Assembly: GCF_023744375.2 (NCBI RefSeq) | Contig: NZ_CP146284.1 | Location: 2,170,001-2,234,000 of the forward strand | Source of the DNA: Parabacteroides sp. AD58 | GTDB taxonomy: Bacteria; Bacteroidota; Bacteroidia; Bacteroidales; Tannerellaceae | DNA length: 64,000 nucleotides | Reading direction: 5' to 3' | Shown: one piece after another, positions 16,373 through 25,447 of the stretch | Layout: each line of letters opens with the position of its first letter | Position numbering within the stretch: position 1 is the stretch's first letter | Position numbers and translations under genes: made by a program | The notes under the pieces: model-generated | The model's input: only the letters and a program-made list of their open reading frames with translations | Databases searched by the model: none | Told to the model about the DNA's origin: nothing

Positions 16373-18724
16373 TTAATACAAATCTTTGGGTTGACTACCC
16401 ATTTCCATCTCCAAAACGCCACCTTCCGCGAATGAGGCAAAAGGCAAATGAGGTTCATGCAACGTTTCCCCGTTCAACCGGTATTGCTGGACATAGCCAT
16501 TCTCCGGCGTATTTCCTTTGACCTGGATAACAAATTCTTTTCCGGGATAATATTTCGGATTCAATTGAATCGTAATCTTATCAAATAGAGGAGCACCTAA
16601 ACCGAATGATGGTTGTGAATCCGTCAATCCCTTGACATCAAACAAGCCCATCGACGAGATAACATACCAGGCACCTAATTGTCCCTGATCTTCATCTTGT
16701 CCGTATCCATAGCCATGAATACCGTCTGTCCCATAGAACTCATTCAAGATTGCCCGTACCCATTTCTGCGTAAGCGAAGGACGACCGGCTTCATTGAACA
16801 GCCATGAAATATGAAGGCAAGGCTGGTTTCCCTGGTTATACAATGTCTGCAAACCGGCAAAAGCGCCGACTTCCTTTCCTCCACTGAAAATCATCTTCTG
16901 GGAAACCGTAAAGATACTGTCGAGACGGGCATTGAACACATCAGCACCAACTTTTCCAACCAGTCCTTTTACATCGTGCGGCACATAGAATGTATATTGC
17001 CAGGCATTACCTTCCTGAAATCCGCGCCATACCTGCATCGGATTGAAGTTGTCGATAAACTTTCCGTCTCTCTTCTTCGGACGAATGAAGTTGGTTGAAG
17101 GATCATACAGCCGCTCCCAGCCTTTAGACAGAGACATCAACTGATTGTAATGAGCCGTATCGCCTAATTGTTTAGCCCATTGAGCTACCGCCCAGGCGGT
17201 ATAAGAATACTCTAATGTATGAGAAGCCGAGAACATGAAAGTTTCCTGATATCCTTCTCCTTCATCAGCATGCGGCACATAACCATACTGAACAAATTCC
17301 TTCGTATTGACCTTACCTGCTCCGAAAGGACGGTTCTCACCATCCAGTTCATTCTTCAGGCAAGCTTCATAAGCCAGCTTTGTATCAAAGTCCCGGATAC
17401 CGCATTCATACGCAGCAGAAATAATTGCGGGCAACAGATTTGTTCCCACCCCCGAAACGTACCGGTTATTAGCCAGTCCGTCAGCCAACCAACCAGCGTC
17501 CTGATAAGCCTGCAAATGGCTGCTGACATAATCAGACACATATTCCGGATAAGCCATGATCCATAGCTGAGAAAGATTCCACTGTCCACCCCAAATAGCA
17601 TCTGTATTATAAATATTATGCACAGGCTTTCCGTCTTTCATCTCCAATTGTCCGACAGAACCATCATTCTTCGGATAAGCACCATTGACATCACTCGCCA
17701 AACCGCGACCTAACAACGCATGGTACAAACCTGTATAGAATTTTACTTTGTCCTCTTTCTTCGTAGTCTCCACCCGGATACGTCCTAAATAATCTTCCCA
17801 AGCCTGGTGCGAAAGGTCTTTTGCTTCATCAAACGAAAGGTCTTTTGCCTCGGTTCCCAAATTCAGACGAGCATTCTCAACCGACGTATAAGAAAGACCG
17901 ATTTTAGCAGTTACAGAAGAAGCTTCCGGAAAATCATACGTCAAATAGATACCGACACCCACACCTTTCATTTCCCGAACACCAGGTTCTTGTCTCTCTC
18001 CTTGGAAAGCACCAAACGAGGCAGGCTGTTTATCCACTACTGCCGAGAAATACAACGGCACCTGAGCTCCGGGCTGATACTTCTTGACATATTCCGGTAA
18101 AGTTATTACCCTGCCTTCAATACGGCCGTCTTCAGCATAAGAGACATAGGCATCTGCCACAGCTCCACTTTCGCCCTGCCGGTTCCCGATATCAAACAGA
18201 AGATGATTCTCGGCACCTTTCGGGAAATGAAAACGCTGGTAAGCCACACGCGATGTAGCAGTTACTTCTGCCTGGATCTGATAATCGTCCAACAATACCG
18301 AATAATAACCTGCCGTAGCCACTTCATTCGCCCGGTCGAAATGAGAGCGATATCCGGTTTTGATACTATCAGTAGGCAAGCCAGGTACAGTTATCAGTTT
18401 TCCGGTCGTAGGCATCAGGACAATTCCTCCGATCTGGAATTCATGCAGACAAGGAAAACCTTCAATTGAGTTCTCCCGATAATCATACCCCGTAGCTTCC
18501 CAACCCGAAGCATTTCCTAAGTGTCCGTTCGTTGAAGGACCCGGTTTTGCCATACCGAAAGGCATCGCTCCCGGTGTAAAATGGAACCACCGGCAATGGG
18601 CTGTTCCAATGCGCGGTTCTACATATTGTGTCAGCGATTCCGGTTCTTCCTTACCAGTAGAAGTGGAAGTACAGGCTTGTAGAAACGCCAAAAAGATGAT
18701 ACATATTGAATAAATAGTCTTCAT
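16373..18724 (-). CDS. GH92 family alpha-mannosidase lipoprotein
   Basis: A calcium-dependent exo-alpha-mannosidase family (GH92), central to N-glycan and mannan use in gut Bacteroidales. It has 783 residues with a lipobox (FLAFLQAC), so it sits on a membrane surface. The N-terminal domain opens with QYVEPRIGTA and FTPGAMPFGMAKPGP. The catalytic (alpha/alpha)6 domain contains the Glu-rich YQETFMFSASHTLEYSYTAWA and the GH92 hallmark YGQDEDQGQLGAWYVISSMG. The spacing to the kinase gene upstream is 15 bp and to the permease 17 bp. Linkage specificity (alpha-1,2, 1,3 or 1,6) cannot be read from the sequence. Confidence 0.93.
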   Translation of the reverse strand: MKTIYSICIIFLAFLQACTSTSTGKEEPESLTQYVEPRIGTAHCRWFHFTPGAMPFGMAKPGPSTNGHLGNASGWEATGYDYRENSIEGFPCLHEFQIGGIVLMPTTGKLITVPGLPTDSIKTGYRSHFDRANEVATAGYYSVLLDDYQIQAEVTATSRVAYQRFHFPKGAENHLLFDIGNRQGESGAVADAYVSYAEDGRIEGRVITLPEYVKKYQPGAQVPLYFSAVVDKQPASFGAFQGERQEPGVREMKGVGVGIYLTYDFPEASSVTAKIGLSYTSVENARLNLGTEAKDLSFDEAKDLSHQAWEDYLGRIRVETTKKEDKVKFYTGLYHALLGRGLASDVNGAYPKNDGSVGQLEMKDGKPVHNIYNTDAIWGGQWNLSQLWIMAYPEYVSDYVSSHLQAYQDAGWLADGLANNRYVSGVGTNLLPAIISAAYECGIRDFDTKLAYEACLKNELDGENRPFGAGKVNTKEFVQYGYVPHADEGEGYQETFMFSASHTLEYSYTAWAVAQWAKQLGDTAHYNQLMSLSKGWERLYDPSTNFIRPKKRDGKFIDNFNPMQVWRGFQEGNAWQYTFYVPHDVKGLVGKVGADVFNARLDSIFTVSQKMIFSGGKEVGAFAGLQTLYNQGNQPCLHISWLFNEAGRPSLTQKWVRAILNEFYGTDGIHGYGYGQDEDQGQLGAWYVISSMGLFDVKGLTDSQPSFGLGAPLFDKITIQLNPKYYPGKEFVIQVKGNTPENGYVQQYRLNGETLHEPHLPFASFAEGGVLEMEMGSQPKDLY

Positions 18725-18739
18725 AATTACAGATATTAT

Positions 18740-19831
18740 CTAAAGATTTAATTTTGCCAGAGCATACTGATAAGCTCCCAAAGCAATCGAACGGCTCGCT
18801 CCCTGCTTAGAGATCGCAACGCCAATACGTTTATAAGGATCATAATCTACCCAGCGGTTTGTTCCCGGTATTTGAACTTGCTTAACCAGCCCTTTCAGGA
18901 ATTCCTGTAATTCATCCGGATCCTCCAAATTAAAAGGCTTCATCTGCAAACGGGCAAACCGATTACCATTCATCATGCCGGTCGTACCCGACAATTCCCG
19001 CATCAATGCCGGAAGAATATACTTCGAAGCGCCAGACAAACCACCGCCAATCACAATAAGCCCGTCAACCAATGTGATAGCAGAGGCTATCGTATCACCG
19101 GCTATTTCGCCCAGTTCTTCAAAGGCGGCTATCGCTGCCTGGTGGTTACCCGGACGAATTCCTTCAGCGATATCGAATATATCTTTGGGAGTTAAAGCTG
19201 CCATATCACCCGATTTCTCTGCATAAACACGTTTTACGGCCCGGATACTCACACTTTCCTCCACAATATAATCCGGATATTTCTTGTTACGACAGCACCA
19301 GACATCACCACCGGTACCATTATCTCCTATCAACAACTCACCATTAATCACCACACCAGCCCCGAATCCGGTACCTAATGTAATGCCCAACAGATTATGA
19401 TATTGCTTACAACTGCCCGCATCCTTCAGTTTACGGTTAATATCCGGCAGCACACCGGCCAGGGCTTCTCCATAAGCGAACAGGCTACCATCATTGTTGA
19501 TGAATACAGGAATCCCGAAATGTTCCTGCAAGAACGGACCTAAAGCTACTCCGCCCCGGAAACAGGGGAAGTTAGGTAAATCACCAATAATTCCTGCTTC
19601 ATAATCGGCTGGTCCGGGAAAGGCAAAACTGATAGCAACAGGCTCTTCCTTCAAGGCCTCTTTGACCTGTTTGAAGCCTTGCAACAAGGTTTGCAGACAC
19701 ACGTCCAGATCATTCACCTCTGACCGCAAGCGGATCGGAGTCACGATCTCTTCATTATCACAGATAGCGGAAAATACCAGATTGGTTCCTCCGGCATCCA
19801 ATGTCATCACGATACGATTCTCTTTCTTCAT
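18740..19831 (-). CDS. ROK family sugar kinase, probably mannokinase
   Basis: ATP-dependent hexokinase of the ROK family, 363 residues from the ATG at 19831, which lies 5 bp after the isomerase stop (a longer frame would overlap that gene). Seen: phosphate-1 motif LDAGGTNLVF, LGITLGTGFGAGVVINGELL, and the adenosine-site region LIVIGGGLSGASKY. The usual ROK zinc motif CxCGxxGC is absent; the equivalent place reads GTGGDVWCCRNKKYP, so this is a divergent member. Between an alpha-mannosidase and a phosphomannose isomerase, its natural substrate is most likely mannose, giving mannose 6-phosphate. Confidence 0.85.
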   Translation of the reverse strand: MKKENRIVMTLDAGGTNLVFSAICDNEEIVTPIRLRSEVNDLDVCLQTLLQGFKQVKEALKEEPVAISFAFPGPADYEAGIIGDLPNFPCFRGGVALGPFLQEHFGIPVFINNDGSLFAYGEALAGVLPDINRKLKDAGSCKQYHNLLGITLGTGFGAGVVINGELLIGDNGTGGDVWCCRNKKYPDYIVEESVSIRAVKRVYAEKSGDMAALTPKDIFDIAEGIRPGNHQAAIAAFEELGEIAGDTIASAITLVDGLIVIGGGLSGASKYILPALMRELSGTTGMMNGNRFARLQMKPFNLEDPDELQEFLKGLVKQVQIPGTNRWVDYDPYKRIGVAISKQGASRSIALGAYQYALAKLNL

Positions 19832-19836
19832 GGCTC

Positions 19837-21588
19837 TTATTGTCTGAAACGTACATACGCTTTGATAGTTCCACATTCCTTCCCTTCGGAAGTTCCATAC
19901 GGGCAGATCGTATATTCTCCTACCGATGCCGGAACGATAAAGGTTTCTGCATAGTGAACAACAAACGGCTCAAAGGATTTCGTCGGACTTTCCACAATCA
20001 GCTCATCGCCTTCGATTACATTGAGTACATTGACACCTCCATCCGTATGATGAGTAACAGGCTTGGTAAACCAGTGGCGACGGGTTTCGATGAATTCATT
20101 TTCGTGCAATCCTGTCCGTTCTTCCCGCCAGCCGTCTCCTTCGGCAACCGGTTTAATCTGGTTCACCAGATTATCACGGGTAAATTCAGTCTGACGTTCC
20201 CATTGGATAACATGTGAACCATGCCCAATATTAATCGGACGAGGCAGACCGTCCAGTCCGAGACGTCCCCAATCCCACAGCTTGAAGGTAAATATACTTG
20301 GCGTAGCACTAATCTCCAAGACCATGGCTCCGGCTCCGGAACAATGGATCGTTCCATTCGGAATCAGAAAATGATCGTGTTTCTTGGCCGGCCAGCGGTT
20401 CACATACTTTTCTGCCTCAAAAGGTTTTCCGGTATTCTGCGATTCCTGCAGGGCTCCGATCATTTCCTCCGGATTAACACCAGTCTTTAATCCTAAAAAT
20501 ACCGTGGCTCCTTCTTCGGCATCCAACAGGTAGTAACTTTCATCCTGTGTATAATAAATTCCGAATGTATCACGGATGTATTGTGTTGTAGGATGAACCT
20601 GCAGACTCAGGTTTCCACCACCAATTGTATCCAGGAAGTCAAACCGGATCGGGAAATCCTGTCCGAAGCGGGATTCAACCGGACCTCCCAATAAAGCGCG
20701 GGTCTGATAGAAGACCACATTATTGGAAGGCATCTCAAATAATTCTCCTTCTACATTCAGATACAGACTGTTTTCTTCGGGTACGCAGTCGAAACACCAG
20801 CCATAATTAGCCGGTTCCGGATCTAATCCGCAAACCCGTTTCATCCATTGTCCGCCCCACGGAGCCGGATCAAAGAACGGAACTACACGGAATGGCTGAT
20901 GAGCCGTTTTAACCAAGCCTGCCAGCATCGTTTCTCCTGTAATCATTTTAGGCAGCTCCGGTATGTGTGTATCCAACCAATAATCCACCTTCGGCAGCAA
21001 TTGCTTCTTCAAGGTATCGCAAACAATCCAATCTACAAAATAACCTCTCTTATAATGATAAGAAGCGCCTTCGGCCTTATTCTCTACACCCAGACCATTG
21101 ATTTCGTGACGGCGGAAACGAAGCTGTATTTCCCAACGGGCCATATCCACATATACCAAAACATCTGATTCGGGTGCTACAACAGCCGCTCCATGGCCAT
21201 AAACCAATACCAAGCCTGTTGCCCTGCTGATTTGCTGACGAGCATCCGCTACTTTAGAAGCATCCAGAAAATCAGCATAGGCAAAATGTGCCCGATACCC
21301 GAACAGACGGTCGTCTGTTACATAAGGATAAGTCATCGCCTCTATCTCCTGTACGGATTTGAACACAGACTGTGTATCCACCCATAATGAAGGATTCAAT
21401 GCAGACAGTTCACGTGTCAGCTCCTCATGATGGACACCCTGATAGCATTCCACGACAACGACGACCGACTTCTTGCCTGCCAACGACGCGCAACGGCGGG
21501 TTATCTCATCCCGCACAGCCTGCCATCCTTTCCACAAATGACCGGCTATACGGGTAGCCGGCTGCTTGTCATAATTACTCTTTCGCAT
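19837..21588 (-). CDS. manA: class I mannose-6-phosphate isomerase with N-terminal extension
   Basis: Zinc enzyme interconverting mannose 6-phosphate and fructose 6-phosphate. The cupin-fold PMI region fills roughly residues 240-583: PAPWGGQWMKRVCG, GGGNLSLQVHPTTQYI (Gln and His ligands), IPNGTIHCSGAGAMVLEIS (His and Glu) and a C-terminal cupin. The first 230 or so residues form a separate alpha/beta domain (GKKSVVVVVECYQGVHHEEL, TGLVLVYGHGAAVVAP) that looks like a P-loop-type fold without a Walker A motif. Typical PMIs are about 320-400 residues, so this is a long two-domain form. It is the second gene of the operon, 10 bp after the glycosidase gene. Confidence 0.85.
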   Translation of the reverse strand: MRKSNYDKQPATRIAGHLWKGWQAVRDEITRRCASLAGKKSVVVVVECYQGVHHEELTRELSALNPSLWVDTQSVFKSVQEIEAMTYPYVTDDRLFGYRAHFAYADFLDASKVADARQQISRATGLVLVYGHGAAVVAPESDVLVYVDMARWEIQLRFRRHEINGLGVENKAEGASYHYKRGYFVDWIVCDTLKKQLLPKVDYWLDTHIPELPKMITGETMLAGLVKTAHQPFRVVPFFDPAPWGGQWMKRVCGLDPEPANYGWCFDCVPEENSLYLNVEGELFEMPSNNVVFYQTRALLGGPVESRFGQDFPIRFDFLDTIGGGNLSLQVHPTTQYIRDTFGIYYTQDESYYLLDAEEGATVFLGLKTGVNPEEMIGALQESQNTGKPFEAEKYVNRWPAKKHDHFLIPNGTIHCSGAGAMVLEISATPSIFTFKLWDWGRLGLDGLPRPINIGHGSHVIQWERQTEFTRDNLVNQIKPVAEGDGWREERTGLHENEFIETRRHWFTKPVTHHTDGGVNVLNVIEGDELIVESPTKSFEPFVVHYAETFIVPASVGEYTICPYGTSEGKECGTIKAYVRFRQ

Positions 21589-21598
21589 GATTATATTT

Positions 21599-22906
21599 TC
21601 ATTTACTTACTTTCTTTTCTTCAGCCCAGTCATTCATCATTTCAATGGCTTTGGCCAATACACCGGCTGAACCTTTAAAGTTGCCTGAACCACTGGGAAC
21701 ACCTCCCATCCCATACCATTCAAAGAAACCCCGGTTCTTGATTACCCGGTCAATCATCGGACGGATTTCAGCATAGGCTTCTTCTACAAAACCATTGGCA
21801 ACCAGCTGCTGGATCATACGTCCTCCGAACCAGGTCCAGTCTCCACCGTTCTGGTAAACATATGGTTTTGACATTCCTCCCCGGAAAAAGCCTTCCGGAT
21901 ACGTTGGATAAAGAGTTAATCCGATACTTGGCATGCCCGACAAACGGACATTCTCGAGCATCTGGGCATTGACTACGGCAATTTCTTCCTTCGATAACAA
22001 GCCGGCTTCAATGGCGACGGCAGTTCCTCCATGATAATGAATCTGGTTCTCATCGAATCCGGCAGGAATTGGAGACGGATCTATATACAGATGAGGAATA
22101 AACTTCTTCCGTTCGGCATCCCATAAATGCTTCCGCACATTCTGGGCAATCTGTTCACGGATGCCTTTCCACTTCTTCAGCAACGAGGCATCGTCTGTCA
22201 TTTCCTGCAAATAATCCAAAGCGATCAGGAACATGGCATTATCATACACATCAATGGCCCGCGAAGAGAGTTCATTCATGTCACAACCAAAATCATCATT
22301 CGGCTGAACATCTCCCCAATCGGCAGTCATGGCACCGAACAATAAGCCATACTGTTCGCTATAACGCTCCCGCATCAGATAATCTACCATATCATCCATC
22401 CGCTCCAACACAGTTCTTCCGGCCACATCCTCCCGTAAAATCGAAGTATCACCGGTCTTACGGATGTATTTTCCTACAATCTGAATCAAGGAAGATTCCT
22501 GATCGGTCTCGACGGTATTCTTGAATCCCACATGATCTGGTGCTGCATCTGCATAATAGAGATGATTATCATACCAGGTAAAATCAGGCTTCAGTACATA
22601 GCCGTCTATCATTTCATCATTCGGTTGCTGAAGGGCAAAGAACAACAAGATAGCATTCCGTATATCTGCCTGGTTTGTTTCCTCACAGGCCACCTCTATG
22701 AATGTATTCATATCCCGGGCCCAAATCTGGGAATAACCGCTACCGGCATTGAATCCCTGACGGATAATCGAACGGGCCATGCTATCTACCTGATGAAAGG
22801 CTGTATCATTCAAAATTGTCTCTGCTAACTGTTGTTGTGGATTGGTGGTAGTACAAGAGAGAAAAGCCGCACAACCCATCAACATCAAACCGAATCGTTT
22901 CTTCAT
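21599..22906 (-). CDS. putative (alpha/alpha)6-barrel glycoside hydrolase lipoprotein
   Basis: First gene of the mannoside operon; 435 residues from the ATG at 22906. A lipobox (MLMGCAAFLSC) directs it to the envelope. Motifs such as GYSQIWARDMNTFIEVACE, KNTVETDQESSLIQIVGKYI, AMTADWGDVQP and YQNGGDWTWFGGRM are typical of six-hairpin glycosidases of the GH15/GH63/GH100 type, with the Asp of WARD as candidate acid. I considered GH125 (alpha-1,6-mannosidase), expected from context, but its AMWLRDS motif is not there. The CAZy family is therefore open; the operon suggests a mannose-containing substrate. Confidence 0.65.
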   Translation of the reverse strand: MKKRFGLMLMGCAAFLSCTTTNPQQQLAETILNDTAFHQVDSMARSIIRQGFNAGSGYSQIWARDMNTFIEVACEETNQADIRNAILLFFALQQPNDEMIDGYVLKPDFTWYDNHLYYADAAPDHVGFKNTVETDQESSLIQIVGKYIRKTGDTSILREDVAGRTVLERMDDMVDYLMRERYSEQYGLLFGAMTADWGDVQPNDDFGCDMNELSSRAIDVYDNAMFLIALDYLQEMTDDASLLKKWKGIREQIAQNVRKHLWDAERKKFIPHLYIDPSPIPAGFDENQIHYHGGTAVAIEAGLLSKEEIAVVNAQMLENVRLSGMPSIGLTLYPTYPEGFFRGGMSKPYVYQNGGDWTWFGGRMIQQLVANGFVEEAYAEIRPMIDRVIKNRGFFEWYGMGGVPSGSGNFKGSAGVLAKAIEMMNDWAEEKKVSK

Positions 22907-22924
22907 GACATCTTGATTTTTCTG

Positions 22925-22953
22925 CAAAAGTAACACCACGATACCAAAACAAA
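22925..22953 (-). promoter_or_regulatory. promoter of the mannoside operon
   Basis: TACTTTTG on the minus strand (22932-22925) fits TAnnTTTG, with TTTG (22953-22950) 17 nt upstream. It lies 19 bp before the start at 22906, close to the divergent araC-type promoter, so one bound regulator could control both. Confidence 0.6.
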
Positions 22954-22956
22954 CCG

Positions 22957-22964
22957 TACCTTTG
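22957..22964 (+). promoter_or_regulatory. -7 element of the AraC regulator gene
   Basis: TACCTTTG fits TAnnTTTG and lies 36 bp before the start at 23001, within 30 bp of the divergent operon promoter. Confidence 0.5.
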
Positions 22965-23000
22965 TTTTGATTTACTTATACTATCTTACGATTTTCTATT

Positions 23001-23933
23001 ATGATAAAAATTAAAGAAGGTTTTAAGGGAGAACGGTTTGCTTATCTGCCTGATGACATTCTGAAAGCTTATAGCAGAAATCCTCTTATCCAGAATTTAT
23101 ATATCCGGAAAATGGGATTTTTCCCCCATGTAAAATATCATTATGTACAGAAAGAGAATGGATGTGATTATGGTATGCTTATCTATTGTACCGGAGGTAA
23201 AGGCTGGTATAAAATAGAAGGGAAGAATTATGAAATCAAAGAAAACCAATATATCATCATTCCGCAGAATATTCCATATTCATTTGGTGCCGACGATGCC
23301 GACCCGTGGACCATTTACTGGGTTCATTTTAAAGGACTGCTGATGGAACAGTTCATCCCGAAAAGTCATGCTCCTAAAAACATTCTTCCCGGCGATTATT
23401 CACGTGTGCAAGACCGGCTGGATTTGTTTGAGGAAATTTATAATAACTTTTCCATGGGATACACACTGGAAAATATGATTTATTCGTCTATGTGCCTGTA
23501 CCAGTTCTTGGCGTCCTTTATCTATTTAGACCAATACCGGTCTGTCAACCTGCCGACGCAGCATGAGCATCTTTTATTATCGTCCAGGGCTGTACACTAC
23601 ATGCAGGAGAATATTCATCAGAACCTGTCACTCGAGCAAATTGCCGGTTATTTCAAATATTCAACTTCTCATTTCTGCACCCTATTCCAAAAGGAGACAG
23701 GCGTTTCACCCATTAATTATTTCATTCGCCTGAAGATGCAGAAAGCCTGTCAATATCTGGAAATGACCAATCGGAAGATCAACGAAGTAGCCGCACTCTT
23801 AGGGTTTGAAGAACCGGCCTATTTCACGAAAATGTTCACTAAAATGATCGGTATTACACCTTCTCAATACAGGAAACGCGAATCTTCTGTCCACCAAAAG
23901 GGAGCCAGTAATTCCGAAAGGGAATACAACTGA
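23001..23933 (+). CDS. AraC family transcriptional regulator
   Basis: 310 residues with an N-terminal cupin-like ligand domain (YGMLIYCTGGKGWYKIEGKN, IIIPQNIPYSFGADD) and a C-terminal double helix-turn-helix. HTH1 is LSLEQIAGYFKYSTSHFCTL; the family stretch INEVAALLGFEEPAYFTKMF leads into GITPSQYRK. The ligand domain resembles sugar-sensing members such as those for arabinose or melibiose. It is divergent from the mannoside operon with overlapping promoter regions, which strongly suggests that it activates that operon in response to mannose or a mannoside; this is inference. Confidence 0.92.
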   Translation: MIKIKEGFKGERFAYLPDDILKAYSRNPLIQNLYIRKMGFFPHVKYHYVQKENGCDYGMLIYCTGGKGWYKIEGKNYEIKENQYIIIPQNIPYSFGADDADPWTIYWVHFKGLLMEQFIPKSHAPKNILPGDYSRVQDRLDLFEEIYNNFSMGYTLENMIYSSMCLYQFLASFIYLDQYRSVNLPTQHEHLLLSSRAVHYMQENIHQNLSLEQIAGYFKYSTSHFCTLFQKETGVSPINYFIRLKMQKACQYLEMTNRKINEVAALLGFEEPAYFTKMFTKMIGITPSQYRKRESSVHQKGASNSEREYN

Positions 23934-23985
23934 TCCCGTCATTGGCATCATGGATAACTGATTCATTTTCAATACGCCAAAAAGG

Positions 23986-24073
23986 CAGGCATGAATTCAT
24001 AAAAACATAGGCATAAAATGATCAAAACATAGGCATGAATTTGTGAAAACATAGGCATGAATTTAGACAAAAT
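23986..24073. repeat. 22-bp tandem array with the word TAGGCATGAATT
   Basis: Four units start at 23986, 24008, 24030 and 24052, exactly 22 bp apart, consensus TAGGCATGAATTnnTGAAAACA. It lies between the convergent AraC and manC genes and ends at the long hairpin at 24069. Confidence 0.85.
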
Positions 24074-24128
24074 AAACGGGAATCGATTTTGATCCTCTCT
24101 GGATTCGATTTCGATTCCCGTTTATTTT
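24069..24128. terminator. 18-bp perfect stem, probable bidirectional terminator
   Basis: AAAATAAACGGGAATCGA (24069-24086) is perfectly complementary to TCGATTCCCGTTTATTTT (24111-24128). The loop holds 24 nt. T-rich arms flank both sides, between convergent genes. It is the best-preserved member of the CGGGAATC hairpin family in the window. Confidence 0.7.
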
Positions 24129-24177
24129 AAAGAGCATGGTTTCATACGCCTGATCGGCACTTCATATATACTCTTTC

Positions 24178-25251
24178 TTATTTATTGGCCTGTTGGATGA
24201 CTTCCTTGATATGGTTCTCATCGTTGAGCGGACAAATCATCAGCACATCTTCCGTATCGGCAATCATATACCCCGAAAGGCCGTCGATAATGACCTTTTT
24301 ATTGGGATTAGTTTCCTTAATCAGGTTTTGTCCGGCATGAGAGAACTGCGAATCGGCCCCGGAAACAGCATTGGCCGCAGCATCTTTTTCCAACAAGGAA
24401 TACAATGCGCCCCATGAACCCACATCACTCCAGCCTAAATCGGCTACACAACGAACGTACACCTGAGCTGCTTTTTCCATGATTCCATAGTCAATGGAAA
24501 TGGATGGCGACAGATGAAAAGCCTGATTGACGGCTGCCTGTTCTTCACTAGTACCATATTGCTTATCAATGGAAGCAAAGAGAGAAGCAACTTCCGGCAA
24601 ATACTGCTCAAAGGCACCGATGATGGTCTGGGCCGACCAAATAAACATACCGGAATTCCAGAAATAATCTCCTTCGGCCAAATACTGGGAAGCAGTTGTC
24701 AGGTCCGGTTTTTCCTTGAACCGCAAAACCGGCGTAATGGACGATTCCTTATCTTGTCTTGTCTGAATATATCCATAACCCGTAGCCGGGAAAGTCGGCG
24801 TAATACCCACCGTCAGTAAAGCCGGACGGGAAGCTGCAAACGCCAGTCCTTCCTGCATAACTACCGCAAAACGAGCCGTATTGGATATATAATGATCAGA
24901 CGGCGTCACCACAGCCACCGCCTTTGGGTTCATCTGCCGAAGCTTATACATGGCATAAGCAATACAAGGCGCCGTATTCCTCCGGCAAGGCTCGGTCAAT
25001 ACCTGAGACGGTGATAACTGAGGAAGCTGTTCCAACACCAACTCCTTATACACTTCGCCCGTCAGTACCAGAAAATTCTCCGCCGGAATAAACCCCGCAA
25101 AACGATCATAGGTAAGCTGGATAAAAGTCCGCCCTATCCCCAAAGCATCCACGAATTGTTTCGGTTTTTCCTCCCGGCTCAACGGCCAGAACCGAGAACC
25201 TATTCCTCCGGCCATAATGATGCAATAACAATTATTCTTATCGAGTGTCAT
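24178..25251 (-). CDS. manC: mannose-1-phosphate guanylyltransferase
   Basis: Forms GDP-mannose from GTP and mannose 1-phosphate for cell-surface polysaccharides and glycoproteins. The 357 residues open with the nucleotidyltransferase signature IIMAGGIGSRFWPLSREEKPKQF. VVTPSDHYI, GYGYIQT, FKEKPD and YFWNSGMFIW are conserved substrate and metal sites, and the C-terminal beta-helix part (DLGWSDVGSWGALYSLLEKD) is also present. There is no fused PMI domain, which fits the separate isomerase gene nearby. It faces the AraC gene and appears to be its own transcription unit. Confidence 0.95.
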   Translation of the reverse strand: MTLDKNNCYCIIMAGGIGSRFWPLSREEKPKQFVDALGIGRTFIQLTYDRFAGFIPAENFLVLTGEVYKELVLEQLPQLSPSQVLTEPCRRNTAPCIAYAMYKLRQMNPKAVAVVTPSDHYISNTARFAVVMQEGLAFAASRPALLTVGITPTFPATGYGYIQTRQDKESSITPVLRFKEKPDLTTASQYLAEGDYFWNSGMFIWSAQTIIGAFEQYLPEVASLFASIDKQYGTSEEQAAVNQAFHLSPSISIDYGIMEKAAQVYVRCVADLGWSDVGSWGALYSLLEKDAAANAVSGADSQFSHAGQNLIKETNPNKKVIIDGLSGYMIADTEDVLMICPLNDENHIKEVIQQANK

Positions 25252-25363
25252 GTCGTTTCCTGTTTTTCTGCAAAGTAAATAAAAATCAAGCGTAGTACAA
25301 AAAGAAGAGACGATGATGTCAAATTCCCTACGGAACCAGATCTAAGCCTGAACGGAAAATAAA

Positions 25364-25411
25364 AATCGCCGGATTACTGTCATCCTAAAGAGGAACAGAA
25401 ATCCGACGATT
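25364..25411 (-). terminator. terminator of the M16/GH-like operon
   Basis: AATCGCCGGATT (25364-25375) pairs with AATCCGACGATT (25400-25411) with one mismatch. On the minus strand it is followed by TTTTATTTT. Confidence 0.75.
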
Positions 25412-25447
25412 CAGCTAGAAAAGCTTCCTGAGAAACTTAGCGTATGT

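Noticed and set aside
21599..22906. GH125 alpha-1,6-mannosidase
   Set aside because: Context fits, but the family motifs I know (TGDIPAMWLRDS) are not present.
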